Of a DNA stretch of 64,000 nucleotides, positions 52,762-62,199 are shown piece after piece. The translations under genes were made by a program, and so were the position numbers. This stretch comes from Arthrobacter sp. B0490 (GTDB lineage Bacteria > Actinomycetota > Actinomycetes > Actinomycetales > Micrococcaceae), in contig NZ_PJIR01000001.1 in the NCBI RefSeq assembly GCF_002929355.1, positions 567,404 through 631,403 on the forward strand, written 5' to 3'. How positions within the stretch are numbered: the first letter of the stretch is position 1; every line of letters begins with the position of its first letter. The notes beneath the pieces are model-generated. The model saw only the letters and a program-made list of their open reading frames with translations. It ran no database searches and was not told the origin of the DNA.

Positions 52762-53792
52762 GATGCAGCAAGAATCCCAGAGATGCAAGTCACGAAGAAG
52801 GCGCCGTCAGCGTCCTCGTCGCTCTCCTCATGGTGGTTCTCCTCGGCTTTGCCGCGCTCGCCATCGACATCGGCATGATCGCCTCCGAGCGCGCACAACT
52901 GCAGAACGGTGCGGATGCTGCGGCCTATGCTGTAGCCCAAAAGTGCGCCGCAAACCCGGCCGATTCTCTGTGCGAGACGAACTCAAGCCTCGCGTCGAGC
53001 CTCGCAAACCAAAACGCACTTGATCAGAAAAGCAACATCAAGCAAATTGTCCTGGACAAGCCGGGACGCAAAGTCTCCGTGACAGCGGGAGCACTCCAAA
53101 CCGGAGGCACACCCAATCGGCTGTCCCTCCTCTTCGCCAACGTGCTCGGCATCAGTTCGAGCGAGGTGACGGCGACCTCCAGCGCGATCTGGGGCAGCCC
53201 GACGAAGGGCACCGCGCCTTTCCCGTTGGCCTTCTCCATCTGCCAGGTGCAGGGCCAGGTCGGTGGATCGTTGCAACTCCTCCAGGCACACGGCGACAAC
53301 GCGAATCCGGATTGCAACTACGGCCCCTCCGGCGCCGTGGTACCCGGCGGATTCGGCTGGCTCACCCAGTCGTCCGGCCAGTGCGGCGCCTTCGTCGATA
53401 TCGCGGTGCAGTTGGGTGGTGGCGACACCGGCAGCGACGGACCGAGCAACTGCGACACCATCCTCAACGGCTGGGCAGCGGACATCGACGCCGGCAGGCC
53501 CGTCACGGTCCTCCTCCCGGTGTTCGACCGGGTGACCGGCACCGGGGCCGGAACCCAGTACCACCTGGTCTACTTCGCGGCCTATGACGTGAAGGGGTGG
53601 GCTTTCTCCGGTAACAACCATCTTCCGATGACGTTCAACCCCTCCGTGACCGACGGATCGGTCACCAGGAACTGCAACGGGAACTGCCGCGGCATCATCG
53701 GAAAATTCATCAACTATGTCTCCCTTGCCGACGGTTACACGCTGGGACCCGTCACCAGCGGCGGAGTCACCATCGTCCGGCCCGTGCTCTAA
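52758..53792 (+). CDS. TadG-like (Tad-domain) pilus assembly protein
   Basis: A 344-residue protein with an N-terminal membrane segment (SVLVALLMVVLLGFAALAIDIG) inside a Tad/Flp-assembly motif, followed by NGADAAAYAVAQKCAA, a DUF2134/TadG hallmark. The long C-terminal region has several Cys and would face the cell wall. The first 110 residues are lower in G+C and use rarer codons than the rest, so the gene looks mosaic. Its ATG overlaps the tadE stop. Confidence 0.85.
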   Translation: MRCSKNPRDASHEEGAVSVLVALLMVVLLGFAALAIDIGMIASERAQLQNGADAAAYAVAQKCAANPADSLCETNSSLASSLANQNALDQKSNIKQIVLDKPGRKVSVTAGALQTGGTPNRLSLLFANVLGISSSEVTATSSAIWGSPTKGTAPFPLAFSICQVQGQVGGSLQLLQAHGDNANPDCNYGPSGAVVPGGFGWLTQSSGQCGAFVDIAVQLGGGDTGSDGPSNCDTILNGWAADIDAGRPVTVLLPVFDRVTGTGAGTQYHLVYFAAYDVKGWAFSGNNHLPMTFNPSVTDGSVTRNCNGNCRGIIGKFINYVSLADGYTLGPVTSGGVTIVRPVL

Positions 53793-53815
53793 GTGATCGC
53801 TAGGAAAGTATCCCC

Positions 53816-54580
53816 ATGAAATCCCGCCTCCTGGCCGGCGTCGCCGCCGTCGTTCTCGCCCTCGTCGGAGCGATGATGCTGTACGCCTACGCGCAGGGCG
53901 CCGAAGCTCGCGCGGTCGAGGGCCTCGACCCGGTCGACGTGCTCGTCGTGGCCACCGTGATCCCCGCCGGCACACCCACCGAGGAACTCATGCCCTTCCT
54001 GAAGACCGAAAGCCTTCCGGCGACTGCCGTGGGCGCATCGGCACTCAAGGACCTCGAAGCCTCCGGCGGCAAGGTCACGGCGGTGGAACTGATGCCGGGT
54101 GAACAGTTGCTCACCGAACGGCTCATCGACCCCGCTGATGCTTCGGCCGCCAGCAGTGTCGATGTACCCGAGGGTCTGCAGGAGGTGTCCTTCACCATCG
54201 AGCCGGACCGCGCAGTCGGCGGCAAGATCGCCCCGGGCGACACCGTGGGCATGTTCATCTCCCTGGAGTCGGGCGGCCTCGAGGAGGCTGCGGATGTCCC
54301 TACGACGAAGCTCGCTCTCCACAAGGTCCTCGTGACCTCCGTACAGCGCGCGCCGACCGCTGTCGCCGCTGACCCCGCAGTCGATCCCGAGGAGCAAGCC
54401 CGCGCCGAAGCCGAGGCGCTGCCGAGCGGTTCGCTCATGATCACCGTCGCCGTAGACACCACCCAGGCGACGAAGATCGTGCACGCCAACCAGAACGCGA
54501 CGTTGTGGCTCAGCAAGGAAACGGACGCCACGATCGAGGGCGACTCCCCCGTCATCGAGAACAAGGAACTGTACCGATGA
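53816..54580 (+). CDS. cpaB: Pilus assembly protein CpaB/RcpC
   Basis: A 254-residue Flp pilus protein with an N-terminal membrane anchor (RLLAGVAAVVLALVGAMMLY) and a SAF domain (about 40-110: VVATVIPAGTPTEE...LMPGEQLLTERL), then an RcpC/CpaB C-terminal domain with SFTIEPDRAVGGKIAPGDTVGMF. It stabilises or modifies the pilus on the outer side of the membrane. Its stop overlaps the tadZ start (ATGA). Confidence 0.93.
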   Translation: MKSRLLAGVAAVVLALVGAMMLYAYAQGAEARAVEGLDPVDVLVVATVIPAGTPTEELMPFLKTESLPATAVGASALKDLEASGGKVTAVELMPGEQLLTERLIDPADASAASSVDVPEGLQEVSFTIEPDRAVGGKIAPGDTVGMFISLESGGLEEAADVPTTKLALHKVLVTSVQRAPTAVAADPAVDPEEQARAEAEALPSGSLMITVAVDTTQATKIVHANQNATLWLSKETDATIEGDSPVIENKELYR

Positions 54581-55773
54581 GCAGATTCGTCCTGATCACC
54601 CCGAGCTCGGACTTCGAGCACAAAGTACGCCTCGCCGTTGCCGGCGGCCTGCAGGGCCACGTCAAGAGCCTGCCAGCGAGTACCCTCGCGGATGACTCGG
54701 ACGCCATCCTCGACCAGCTGGTTCTGGAACGCCCGGAGGTCCTGATCTTCGGCCCCGGGATCGCCATCGAGGACGCGCTCCGCCTCGCCATCATCGTGGA
54801 CGTGAAATTCCCCGAGGTGAGCGTGGTGCTGGTGCACGAGGACCACCCCGAGATCGCCCTGCAGGCCATGCGTGCAGGGGTCCGGGACATCCTCACCCCA
54901 CTGGCCGACGTCGCCAGCATCCGCGCACAACTCGAACGCGCCTGCCAGGCGTTCGCAACACGCCACCGCTCGGGTCATGAGCTGCCCCACGAGCAGCAGA
55001 GCGGACTCGTGATCGGCGTCTTCTCTCCCAAGGGCGGCGTCGGCAAGACCACCATCGCCACGAATCTCGCGGTCGGCCTGGGTAAGGTCGCACCGATGAG
55101 CGTCGTCATCGTGGATCTGGACCTCCAGTTCGGCGATGTGGCTACCGGGCTCTACCTGAACCCGGAGTACTCGGTGCTCGACGCCGTCTCCGGAGCCGCC
55201 ACCCAGGACTCCATGGTCCTCAAGGCCTTCCTCACCGCGCACCCGTCCGGCATCTATGCCCTGTGCGGCCCCCGCAACCCTGCCGATGCCGACCGGGTCT
55301 CCTCCGAACAGGTGACCCGCCTGATTCAGCAGCTCGCCCAGGAGTTCCGCTACGTCGTCGTCGACACCGGCCCCGGGCTCACGGAACCCAGCCTCGCCGC
55401 CCTCGAGCAGTGCACGGATGCCGTCTGGGTGACCGGCATGGACGTACCCAGCGTCCGCGGCCTGCGGACGGGGCTCGATGTGCTGAACCAGCTCAACCTC
55501 ACACCGGAGACCCGTCACGTCGTCCTGAACTTCGCGGACACCAAGACCGGCCTCTCGGTCGAGGACATCGAAGCAACCCTGGGCGCGCCCGTCGACGTGT
55601 CCATCCCCCGTTCCCGTGCCATCACCCTGGCGACGAACCGCGGCGTCCCGCTCCTCCAGGACAAGGTGCGCGACCCTGCCACGAAGAGCCTCACCGAACT
55701 CGTACAACGGTTCGATCATGACTGGCGCGCGAAGTCGCAGCGGAAGCTGCACCGCCGCGTGGTGGTCCGATGA
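54577..55773 (+). CDS. tadZ: Pilus assembly ATPase-like protein TadZ/CpaE
   Basis: A 398-residue protein with an N-terminal receiver-like domain (1-130) and a MinD/ParA-type P-loop domain. GVFSPKGGVGKTTIATNLA holds the deviant Walker A near residue 150, and VVDTGPGLTE is the switch region. TadZ marks the site of pilus assembly at the membrane. Flanked on both sides by ATGA overlaps, so translated with cpaB and tadA. Confidence 0.94.
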   Translation: MSRFVLITPSSDFEHKVRLAVAGGLQGHVKSLPASTLADDSDAILDQLVLERPEVLIFGPGIAIEDALRLAIIVDVKFPEVSVVLVHEDHPEIALQAMRAGVRDILTPLADVASIRAQLERACQAFATRHRSGHELPHEQQSGLVIGVFSPKGGVGKTTIATNLAVGLGKVAPMSVVIVDLDLQFGDVATGLYLNPEYSVLDAVSGAATQDSMVLKAFLTAHPSGIYALCGPRNPADADRVSSEQVTRLIQQLAQEFRYVVVDTGPGLTEPSLAALEQCTDAVWVTGMDVPSVRGLRTGLDVLNQLNLTPETRHVVLNFADTKTGLSVEDIEATLGAPVDVSIPRSRAITLATNRGVPLLQDKVRDPATKSLTELVQRFDHDWRAKSQRKLHRRVVVR

Positions 55774-57209
55774 AGCTCTCCGCACGCATCCAGGCGGCGA
55801 CCCTTCCGGCCGCGCCGGCCCCGGCGAAACCGTCTTCCGCAGAGAACCCACCGGAAGCACCTCGCCCAGCGCCCCTCGCCCCCGCCGTCGTCCGCGAAGC
55901 ACCGGACAAGCCCGGGTCCGCGAAAGTGGACGTGTTCGCCGGCCTCAAGCAGCGCGCAGCCTCCGCCCTCTTCGAGCGCATGGGGGTCCGTGCCAGCGAC
56001 ACCTCCATCTCCGAGGACGACCTCAAGGCCGTCGCCCGTGAGGAACTCAGCCAGATCATCGACGCCGAACAGGTGCCGCTCAGCCGCGATGAACGACGCC
56101 GCCTGATCCAGGACGTGGCCGACGACGTCCTCGGATTCGGCCCACTGCAGCGGCTCCTCGACGACCCTTCCGTCACCGAGATCATGGTGAATCGGATGGA
56201 CCAGATCTACGTGGAGCAGCAGGGCAAGCTGAGACTGAGCGACTCCCGGTTCAGCTCCGAGGAGCACCTGCGCCGCGTGATCGAGCGCATCGTGTCGAAG
56301 GTCGGCCGGCGCATCGACGAGTCCTCCCCCTTCGTCGATGCCCGGCTGGAAGACGGCTCGCGCGTCAACGCCGTCATCCCACCTCTTGCCGTCAACGGTT
56401 CCTCGCTGACCATTCGAAAATTCAGCAAGGTGCCGCTGACCGTCCAGAACCTCATCGACTTCGGCACGCTCACACCGGAGATGGCAGAACTACTCGACGC
56501 CTGCGTGAAGGCGAAGCTGAACATCATCGTCTCGGGCGGTACGGGCACCGGGAAGACCACCCTGCTCAACGTGCTCTCCTCGTTCCTTCCCGACAACGAG
56601 CGAATCGTCACGATCGAGGACGCCGTCGAACTGCAGATCCAGCAACAGCACGTGGTACGCCTCGAGAGCCGCCCGCCCAATACCGAGGGCAAGGGAGCGG
56701 TGACCATCCGGGACCTCGTCCGCAACTCCCTCCGTATGCGACCCGACCGCATCGTCATCGGCGAGGTGCGCGGCGGTGAGTCCCTGGACATGCTCCAGGC
56801 CATGAACACCGGCCACGACGGCTCCCTGTCCACCGTGCATGCGAACTCACCCCGCGATGCCGTCGCCCGCCTCGAGACGCTCGTCCTCATGGCCGGCATG
56901 GACCTGCCGCTCCGGGCCATCCGTGAACAGCTCGCGTCCGCGGTGAACCTCGTGGTCCAGATCTCCCGCCTCCGCGATGGCTCCCGTCGCATCACGCATG
57001 TCACGGAGGTGCAGGGCATGGAGGGCGACGTCGTGACACTCCAGGACGCGTTCGTCTTCGACTACTCGGCCGGCGTCGACCACAAGGGCCGATTCCTCGG
57101 CAAACCCGTACCCACGGGTATCCGGCCCCGCTTCATGGAACGGTTCGAGGACATGGGCATCACCGTATCGCCCGCGGTCTTCGGCTCGCTCCCCCCGCGC
57201 GGGCGGTAG
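55770..57209 (+). CDS. tadA: Pilus assembly ATPase TadA/CpaF
   Basis: A 479-residue secretion ATPase that powers Flp pilus growth. N-terminal Ala/Pro-rich stretch (1-50), then the CpaF domain with LIQDVADDVLGFGPLQRLLDDPSVTEIMVN, Walker A GGTGTGKTT at residue 256, the Asp box TIEDAVELQ, Walker B IVIGEVRGGE and the His box TGHDGSLSTVHAN. All catalytic motifs are intact. Overlaps tadZ by ATGA and is followed after four bases by tadB. Confidence 0.97.
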   Translation: MKLSARIQAATLPAAPAPAKPSSAENPPEAPRPAPLAPAVVREAPDKPGSAKVDVFAGLKQRAASALFERMGVRASDTSISEDDLKAVAREELSQIIDAEQVPLSRDERRRLIQDVADDVLGFGPLQRLLDDPSVTEIMVNRMDQIYVEQQGKLRLSDSRFSSEEHLRRVIERIVSKVGRRIDESSPFVDARLEDGSRVNAVIPPLAVNGSSLTIRKFSKVPLTVQNLIDFGTLTPEMAELLDACVKAKLNIIVSGGTGTGKTTLLNVLSSFLPDNERIVTIEDAVELQIQQQHVVRLESRPPNTEGKGAVTIRDLVRNSLRMRPDRIVIGEVRGGESLDMLQAMNTGHDGSLSTVHANSPRDAVARLETLVLMAGMDLPLRAIREQLASAVNLVVQISRLRDGSRRITHVTEVQGMEGDVVTLQDAFVFDYSAGVDHKGRFLGKPVPTGIRPRFMERFEDMGITVSPAVFGSLPPRGR

Positions 57210-57213
57210 CCGG

Positions 57214-58149
57214 ATGACCGTCCTGCTCGTCGCCGGGCTTGCTCTCGTCATCGGTTCCATCGTGCTCACCCTGATCGCCTTCAGACCCTCGCAGTCACCC
57301 GTACCACTCGATCGTCGACGCCCGCCTGTGGACGAGTCCGATTCGCACCTCTCGCGTTTCGCCGGAGCAGCAGGGCGGGCGATGGACGCGTTCCTGCACC
57401 GCCACCCGATGCGCTTCCTCAATCAGGCGGTGCTCGAAACTGCCGGCGTGAGGATCAGTCAGGCGGAGGTGTATCTGCTCATGATCCTCGCCGGTGTCAC
57501 CGGGCTCCTGCTCGGTTGGGTGTTGCTGGCGCCCATCATCGGTATCCTGCTGCTCCTGCTGTCCCCCGTAGCAGCGCATCTGGTGATGTCCTTCCTGACA
57601 GGACGACGGCGGCGGCGCTTCGATGTCCAGCTCGGCGATACCCTGCAGCTGCTCACCGGCGGTCTCCGGGCCGGCCACAGCATCCTCCGTGCCATCGATG
57701 CGGCGGCAACCGAGGCCGACAGCCCGACCTCCGAGGAGATGCGCAGGATCGTCGCCGAGACGAGTCTGGGCAAGGATCTCCTGGCCTCCCTCATGGATAC
57801 GTCGGAACGCATGAAGAACGAGGATTTCGCGTGGATCGCCCAGGCCATCCAGATCAACCGGGAGGTCGGTGGCGACCTCGCCGACGTGCTCGACCAGGTG
57901 GGGCACACGATCCGCGAACGTACCGAGATCAAGGGCCATATCCGGGCCCTCGCGGCAGAGGGCAAGTTCTCCGCCTATATCCTCGCTGCCCTGCCCTTCG
58001 GCATCGCGCTGATCCTGACCGTCATCAGCCCCGGGTACGTCGATCCCCTGTTCACCAAACCACTGGGGTGGGTCATGCTCGGGGGCGCCGCCGTCATGAT
58101 GACGATCGGCGGGCTCTGGCTGCGCAAGATCATCGACCTGAAGTTCTGA
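57214..58149 (+). CDS. tadB: Pilus assembly inner-membrane protein TadB
   Basis: A 311-residue GspF/TadB-type membrane platform protein. Membrane helices at the N terminus (about 1-20), residues 90-130 and near the C terminus flank the T2SSF domain, with QLGDTLQLLTGGLRAGHSILRAIDAA at about 130. It forms the platform on which TadA acts. Starts four bases after tadA and ends 13 before tadC, whose AAGGAG ribosome site lies in that gap. Confidence 0.95.
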   Translation: MTVLLVAGLALVIGSIVLTLIAFRPSQSPVPLDRRRPPVDESDSHLSRFAGAAGRAMDAFLHRHPMRFLNQAVLETAGVRISQAEVYLLMILAGVTGLLLGWVLLAPIIGILLLLLSPVAAHLVMSFLTGRRRRRFDVQLGDTLQLLTGGLRAGHSILRAIDAAATEADSPTSEEMRRIVAETSLGKDLLASLMDTSERMKNEDFAWIAQAIQINREVGGDLADVLDQVGHTIRERTEIKGHIRALAAEGKFSAYILAALPFGIALILTVISPGYVDPLFTKPLGWVMLGGAAVMMTIGGLWLRKIIDLKF

Positions 58150-58162
58150 AGGAGATCGACCC

Positions 58163-59044
58163 ATGGACCTCATCCTGCTTATGTCGCTCCTGCTGACGTC
58201 GGCGCCCATCGCCTATTTCACCTGGTCCCTGCTTACCTCGGACACCAAGATGCGCCGCACCGTGCAGAACAACCTCACCCAGGGCAGGGGCCCGGCCGGC
58301 GCTACCGCCGATCGTCCCAAGCCCCTGCTGCGGCTCGGGAAGCGCCTCACGCCGCAGGCTTACATAGCGAAGCTTGACCGTTTGCTTTCGCTTGCTGGCC
58401 GCCCGGCCGCGATGCCGCTGGCGAAGGTCCTCACAGCCAAACCTCTCCTCGGCCTCGTCGGCGGTCTGGCCGGGCTGCTGCTGGTCGAGTCCAACCCGAG
58501 CAAGCTCTTCGTGCTGCTCTCGATCTTCATCACGGTCCTCGGCTACTTCGTTCCTGATCTCCTGCTCTACAGCAAGGGCCAGGAGCGCCAGAAGGCCATG
58601 GCTCTGGAACTGGCCAACACCCTCGACCAGATGCTGATCTCCGTCGAGGCGGGGCTCGGCTTCGAGAGTGCGATGCAGCGGGCCGGCGAAACCGGCAAGG
58701 GCCCCCTGGCCGAGGAGCTCGTTCGGACACTCCAGGACATGCAGGTGGGCCGGAGCAGACGTGAGGCATACCTGGCCATGGCAGACCGCAGCACCATCCC
58801 GGAACTGCGGAGCTTCGTGAAGGCCATCGTCCAGGCCGACGCGTATGGGATCGCCCTGTCGGGGGTGCTGCGGACGCAGGCGAAAGTCATGCGAGTGAAG
58901 CGTCGCCAACGTGCCGAGGAGAAGGCGATGAAGCTGCCCGTCGCAGTATTGTTCCCGCTGCTGCTGTTCATCTTCCCGGTGCTGTTCATCGTGATCCTCG
59001 GCCCTGCCGTACTCAATGTCATCGACACGTTCGCCGGTCAATGA
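58163..59044 (+). CDS. tadC: Pilus assembly inner-membrane protein TadC
   Basis: A 293-residue T2SSF-type protein, partner of TadB. ELANTLDQMLISVEAGLGFESAM is the core motif near residue 150, with helices at both ends and a C-terminal hydrophobic end (LPVAVLFPLLLFIFPVLFIVIL). Last gene of the pilus-assembly run on the plus strand before the regulators. Confidence 0.95.
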   Translation: MDLILLMSLLLTSAPIAYFTWSLLTSDTKMRRTVQNNLTQGRGPAGATADRPKPLLRLGKRLTPQAYIAKLDRLLSLAGRPAAMPLAKVLTAKPLLGLVGGLAGLLLVESNPSKLFVLLSIFITVLGYFVPDLLLYSKGQERQKAMALELANTLDQMLISVEAGLGFESAMQRAGETGKGPLAEELVRTLQDMQVGRSRREAYLAMADRSTIPELRSFVKAIVQADAYGIALSGVLRTQAKVMRVKRRQRAEEKAMKLPVAVLFPLLLFIFPVLFIVILGPAVLNVIDTFAGQ

Positions 59045-59148
59045 ATAAGGTTCTCGGCATCGCTATCGGGGTCAGCACTTCCGCATTTCTCGCTCAGCAT
59101 CGGTCCACTTATGGGCAAATGGTCAGATACCGGCCGTAGCCTGAGGGA

Positions 59149-59526
59149 GTGCATTCGAATAGTGCCCCGAAGAGCCTGCCGCTGTTGGACCTGGACGTCC
59201 TCTCCCACCTCGAGCAGCAGCTGAACGACGCCCGGCCCGCCCGGGCCTTCGCCCGTGACTACATCACCGGGTTCGAGGATCGTTACCTCCGCCTCATGAG
59301 CTCGATCGGCAACCGCGACCTGCCGGCTGCCCTCGACGCCGCCCTGAGCCTCCGCAACTCGTCCACCATGGTCGGTGCCGCACGGCTCTCCGCCATGACC
59401 GCGGAGTTCGAGACGGCCGTGTCGTCGTCCGACCTCGATACCGCCCGCGACGTGCTCCCGGTGATCGAGCGGTGCGGGCTGGACACCATCCTCGAACTCG
59501 AAGCCCGGTACCTGGCCGCAGGCTAG
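59149..59526 (+). CDS. Hpt-like protein lacking the phospho-accepting histidine
   Basis: A 125-residue four-helix protein matching the histidine phosphotransfer (Hpt) fold around residues 35-120. The motif usually reading A-H-x-L-K-G-S-S-x-x-x-G-A appears as ALSLRNSSTMVGA, so the His position is Leu66. It therefore should not carry a phosphoryl group, but could still bind receivers. The GTG at 59149 lies six bases after TAGCCT, so the message may be leaderless. Next to a response regulator and histidine kinase in the Tad locus. Confidence 0.75.
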   Translation: MHSNSAPKSLPLLDLDVLSHLEQQLNDARPARAFARDYITGFEDRYLRLMSSIGNRDLPAALDAALSLRNSSTMVGAARLSAMTAEFETAVSSSDLDTARDVLPVIERCGLDTILELEARYLAAG

Positions 59527-59550
59527 GCACAGGCAGGGAGCGGACAGGAC

Positions 59551-60321
59551 TCAGGAACGGGCCGACGTCAGCCTGTAGCCGACACCGCGTACGGTCTGCA
59601 GCCACCGGGGGTTCTTGGGGTCCTCGTCGAGCTTCCGGCGCAGGTTCCCGATATGGACCTCGATCGCGCGCTCGTCCGAGTCGCTGATGTAGGTGTCCTC
59701 GCCGTAGTAGTCACCGCGGACCACCCGCACGAGGTCCGCCTTGGTCCTCACCGCCCCGTTGCTCTTGAGCATCTCGTTGAGCAGGTCGAACTCGCTTCGC
59801 GTGAGCGGCAGGTCCCGGCCGTCGAGCACCACGGTGCGGGCGGCCGCGTTCAGGGCCAGGCCGTTGTGTTCGACCATCGTCGAGGCCGCGGCAGGGGCGG
59901 CCGACGGCGCAGCCGGGGTGTCCACGGGTGGTGGGGAAGGCTCAGGGGTGATGCGCGGGCGGCGCAGCATGGCGGCCACCCTCGCGCGGAGTTCCCGTGG
60001 CCGGAACGGCTTTGTGAGGTAGTCGTCGGCGCCCGACTGCAGGGCCGTGAGAGTGTCCAGCTCGTCCCCCCGCGAGGTCAGCATGACCACGTAACAGGTA
60101 CTGAAGGCCCGGATCCGCCGGAGCACCTCGTAGCCGTCGATGTCGGGGAGCCCGACGTCGACCGTGACCACCGCTGCACCGTGGGCACGGACCAGCTCGA
60201 CGCCGGCCCTCCCGTTGGGCGCCACATGCACGTCGAATCCCGACTGTTTCAGCACTGCCCCTACAAGGTTCCGCACATCGGCGTCGTCCTCGATGACGAC
60301 TGCCACTCCCGGATCACTCAT
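59551..60321 (-). CDS. OmpR/PhoB-type response regulator
   Basis: A 256-residue regulator. Receiver domain 1-120 with Asp12/Asp13, phospho-acceptor Asp55 (TVDVGLPDIDG) and the Lys of LTKPF; a Pro/Ala linker of about 40 residues; and a winged helix with LTRSEFDLLNEML and VRGVGYRL at its end. All receiver residues are intact. Divergent from the histidine kinase at 60517 and convergent with the Hpt-like gene. It probably controls the pilus genes or a linked function, which is inference. Confidence 0.93.
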   Translation of the reverse strand: MSDPGVAVVIEDDADVRNLVGAVLKQSGFDVHVAPNGRAGVELVRAHGAAVVTVDVGLPDIDGYEVLRRIRAFSTCYVVMLTSRGDELDTLTALQSGADDYLTKPFRPRELRARVAAMLRRPRITPEPSPPPVDTPAAPSAAPAAASTMVEHNGLALNAAARTVVLDGRDLPLTRSEFDLLNEMLKSNGAVRTKADLVRVVRGDYYGEDTYISDSDERAIEVHIGNLRRKLDEDPKNPRWLQTVRGVGYRLTSARS

Positions 60322-60516
60322 TCGATTCCAACCCTTTTCCGACCTGCGCTGCGATCTGTCCGACCCCCATGATCCCCATTGTGCATGCCTTCTGCAGAGA
60401 ATTATGCCGCCTTGCATTCCAAAACGCGGGCCGGACTACATAATGGGAGAAGTACGTAGGTCTCAGCGTCGGAAAGTTCTTCTTCATGCGGTATTTCCTC
60501 TTTCCCCGGAAAGTGC

Positions 60517-62199
60517 GTGCCTAGGGATGACGGTGCCGCGCGTCTGCGCGCGGTGGCATCGAGAGTGAGCATCAGCCGTCCGGCGATGCTGTGTCAGGTC
60601 CCCCTGACCGTGATCGTCGTCGTCATCGGTGTGACGGCCCCCCTCCTCAGACCGGGCCTGTCCTCCGATCCCACGTTCGACCTGGGGTTCTCGATGGTCC
60701 TGGTGCTCCTGGCCCTGTCGGTCGTCGTGCCGTGGCGTGAATTGCCGCGCGGCAGCCTCCTGATCGTCCCCGTCCTCGATTTCGTCGCCATCGCCCTGGT
60801 GAGGGCAGGTGCCATGGAGACGCAGCCTGCGCTCGGCGTCCTCGTCGTCTTCCCTGTCCTGTGGCTCATGCGCTCCTCGTTGCCCTCGTGGGTGTCGCTG
60901 GGACTTTCGGTGCTCGGTTCGCTGCTCGTGACGGCCTGGCCGCTGCTGGGCTCGTTCGACCCCTCCCAGCTGCGGTCCTACGTGGGCCTCCTGCTGCTCC
61001 CGATCGTGATGCTGTGCATCGGTGTCATCATCCGGGTGATGAGTTCCGGGGCGCTGGCCCGCGAGGTCGAGATCGAGCGCAAGGACCGCGAACTCAACGA
61101 ACTCCTGCGTGCGGCCATCGACCGCGAGCGTGTCCTCACGGCGATCCTCAACACCGTCGACGTCGGCCTGACCGCCGTCGACGCGCACGGCAACACCACG
61201 CTGACGAACCGTCAGCAGGAGCTGTTCAACCGTCTCTCCGGCCACGACGACGCCCACGGCGGTCTCTTCTTCGGCGCGGACCGCGTGACGCCGCTGGCGG
61301 TGGACCGGCAGCCCGTCTACCGTGCCCTCACGGGCGAGACCTTCGCCGACGAGCTCATCTGGGTGGGCGACGGCGACGCTCAGCGTGCCCTCTCGACAGC
61401 CGCACGGCCCATCAAGAATGCCGACGGCAGGATCGCGGGTGCCCTGATCGCCTGCAGCGACGTGACGGAGCTGGTGGAGGCCGTGTCCGCGAAGGACGCC
61501 TTCATCTCGAACATCTCCCACGAGTTCCACGCGCCGCTGACCTCGGTGCTTGGCTACCTCGAACTCGTGCTGGAGGACGAGCATCAGCTGCCGGCCCATC
61601 TGCGGGGCTACATCGACGTCGCGGGACGCAACGCCGAGCGCGTCCTCCACCTCGTCGCCGACCTCCTCTCGACGGCAGGGGACCGTGTCAGGGTCCACCC
61701 GCGCCCCGTGGATCTTGCCGCCCTCATCGAGATGAGTGTCCGCTCCAACAAGCTCCGCGCGCAGAAGAACGGCGTGAAGCTGAAGACGGATGCCCAGACT
61801 CCGCTGTGGACGCTCATCGACCCCCTGAGGATCTCCCAGGTGCTCGACAACCTGCTCTCGAATGCCATCAAGTACTCCCCCGGCGGGGGTGTGGTGAAGG
61901 TCCACGCGGAGGAGTCCGAGTCGGCGATCGCCCTGCACGTCGAGGACAGGGGCATGGGCATGACGGAGCAGGAGGCCCGTCAGGTCTTCTCACGCTTCTA
62001 CCGCACGCCCGCGGCACGCCACTCCGACATCGACGGTGCAGGGCTGGGGCTCGCGATCACGAAGTCCATCGTGGAGAGCCACGGCGGATCGATCCACTGC
62101 GTCAGCTCGCCCGGCAAGGGGAGCCGTTTCACCGTGACCCTGCCCGTGAACGGTGAAGTGAGCCGCATGCCGCAGGACTCCATCGGGGAGTCCGTCTAG
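60517..62199 (+). CDS. Membrane sensor histidine kinase
   Basis: A 560-residue kinase. Residues 20-185 carry about six hydrophobic segments with short loops (an intramembrane-sensor layout), residues 200-315 a PAS-like domain (LTAILNTVDVGLTAVDAHGNTT), then HisKA with phospho-acceptor His335 in NISHEFHAPLTSVLGY, and HATPase with N, G1 and G2 boxes (DNLLSNAIKYS, VEDRGMGM, GAGLGLAI). The usual HELRTPLT reads HEFHAPLT. GTG 60517 is the chosen start; another GTG lies 12 codons in. Its stop abuts the prepilin peptidase ATG. Confidence 0.93.
   Translation: MPRDDGAARLRAVASRVSISRPAMLCQVPLTVIVVVIGVTAPLLRPGLSSDPTFDLGFSMVLVLLALSVVVPWRELPRGSLLIVPVLDFVAIALVRAGAMETQPALGVLVVFPVLWLMRSSLPSWVSLGLSVLGSLLVTAWPLLGSFDPSQLRSYVGLLLLPIVMLCIGVIIRVMSSGALAREVEIERKDRELNELLRAAIDRERVLTAILNTVDVGLTAVDAHGNTTLTNRQQELFNRLSGHDDAHGGLFFGADRVTPLAVDRQPVYRALTGETFADELIWVGDGDAQRALSTAARPIKNADGRIAGALIACSDVTELVEAVSAKDAFISNISHEFHAPLTSVLGYLELVLEDEHQLPAHLRGYIDVAGRNAERVLHLVADLLSTAGDRVRVHPRPVDLAALIEMSVRSNKLRAQKNGVKLKTDAQTPLWTLIDPLRISQVLDNLLSNAIKYSPGGGVVKVHAEESESAIALHVEDRGMGMTEQEARQVFSRFYRTPAARHSDIDGAGLGLAITKSIVESHGGSIHCVSSPGKGSRFTVTLPVNGEVSRMPQDSIGESV

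Noticed and set aside
53887..55902. A 671-codon minus-strand open frame across the pilus genes
   Set aside because: Antisense to cpaB and tadZ, both of which have clear domains.
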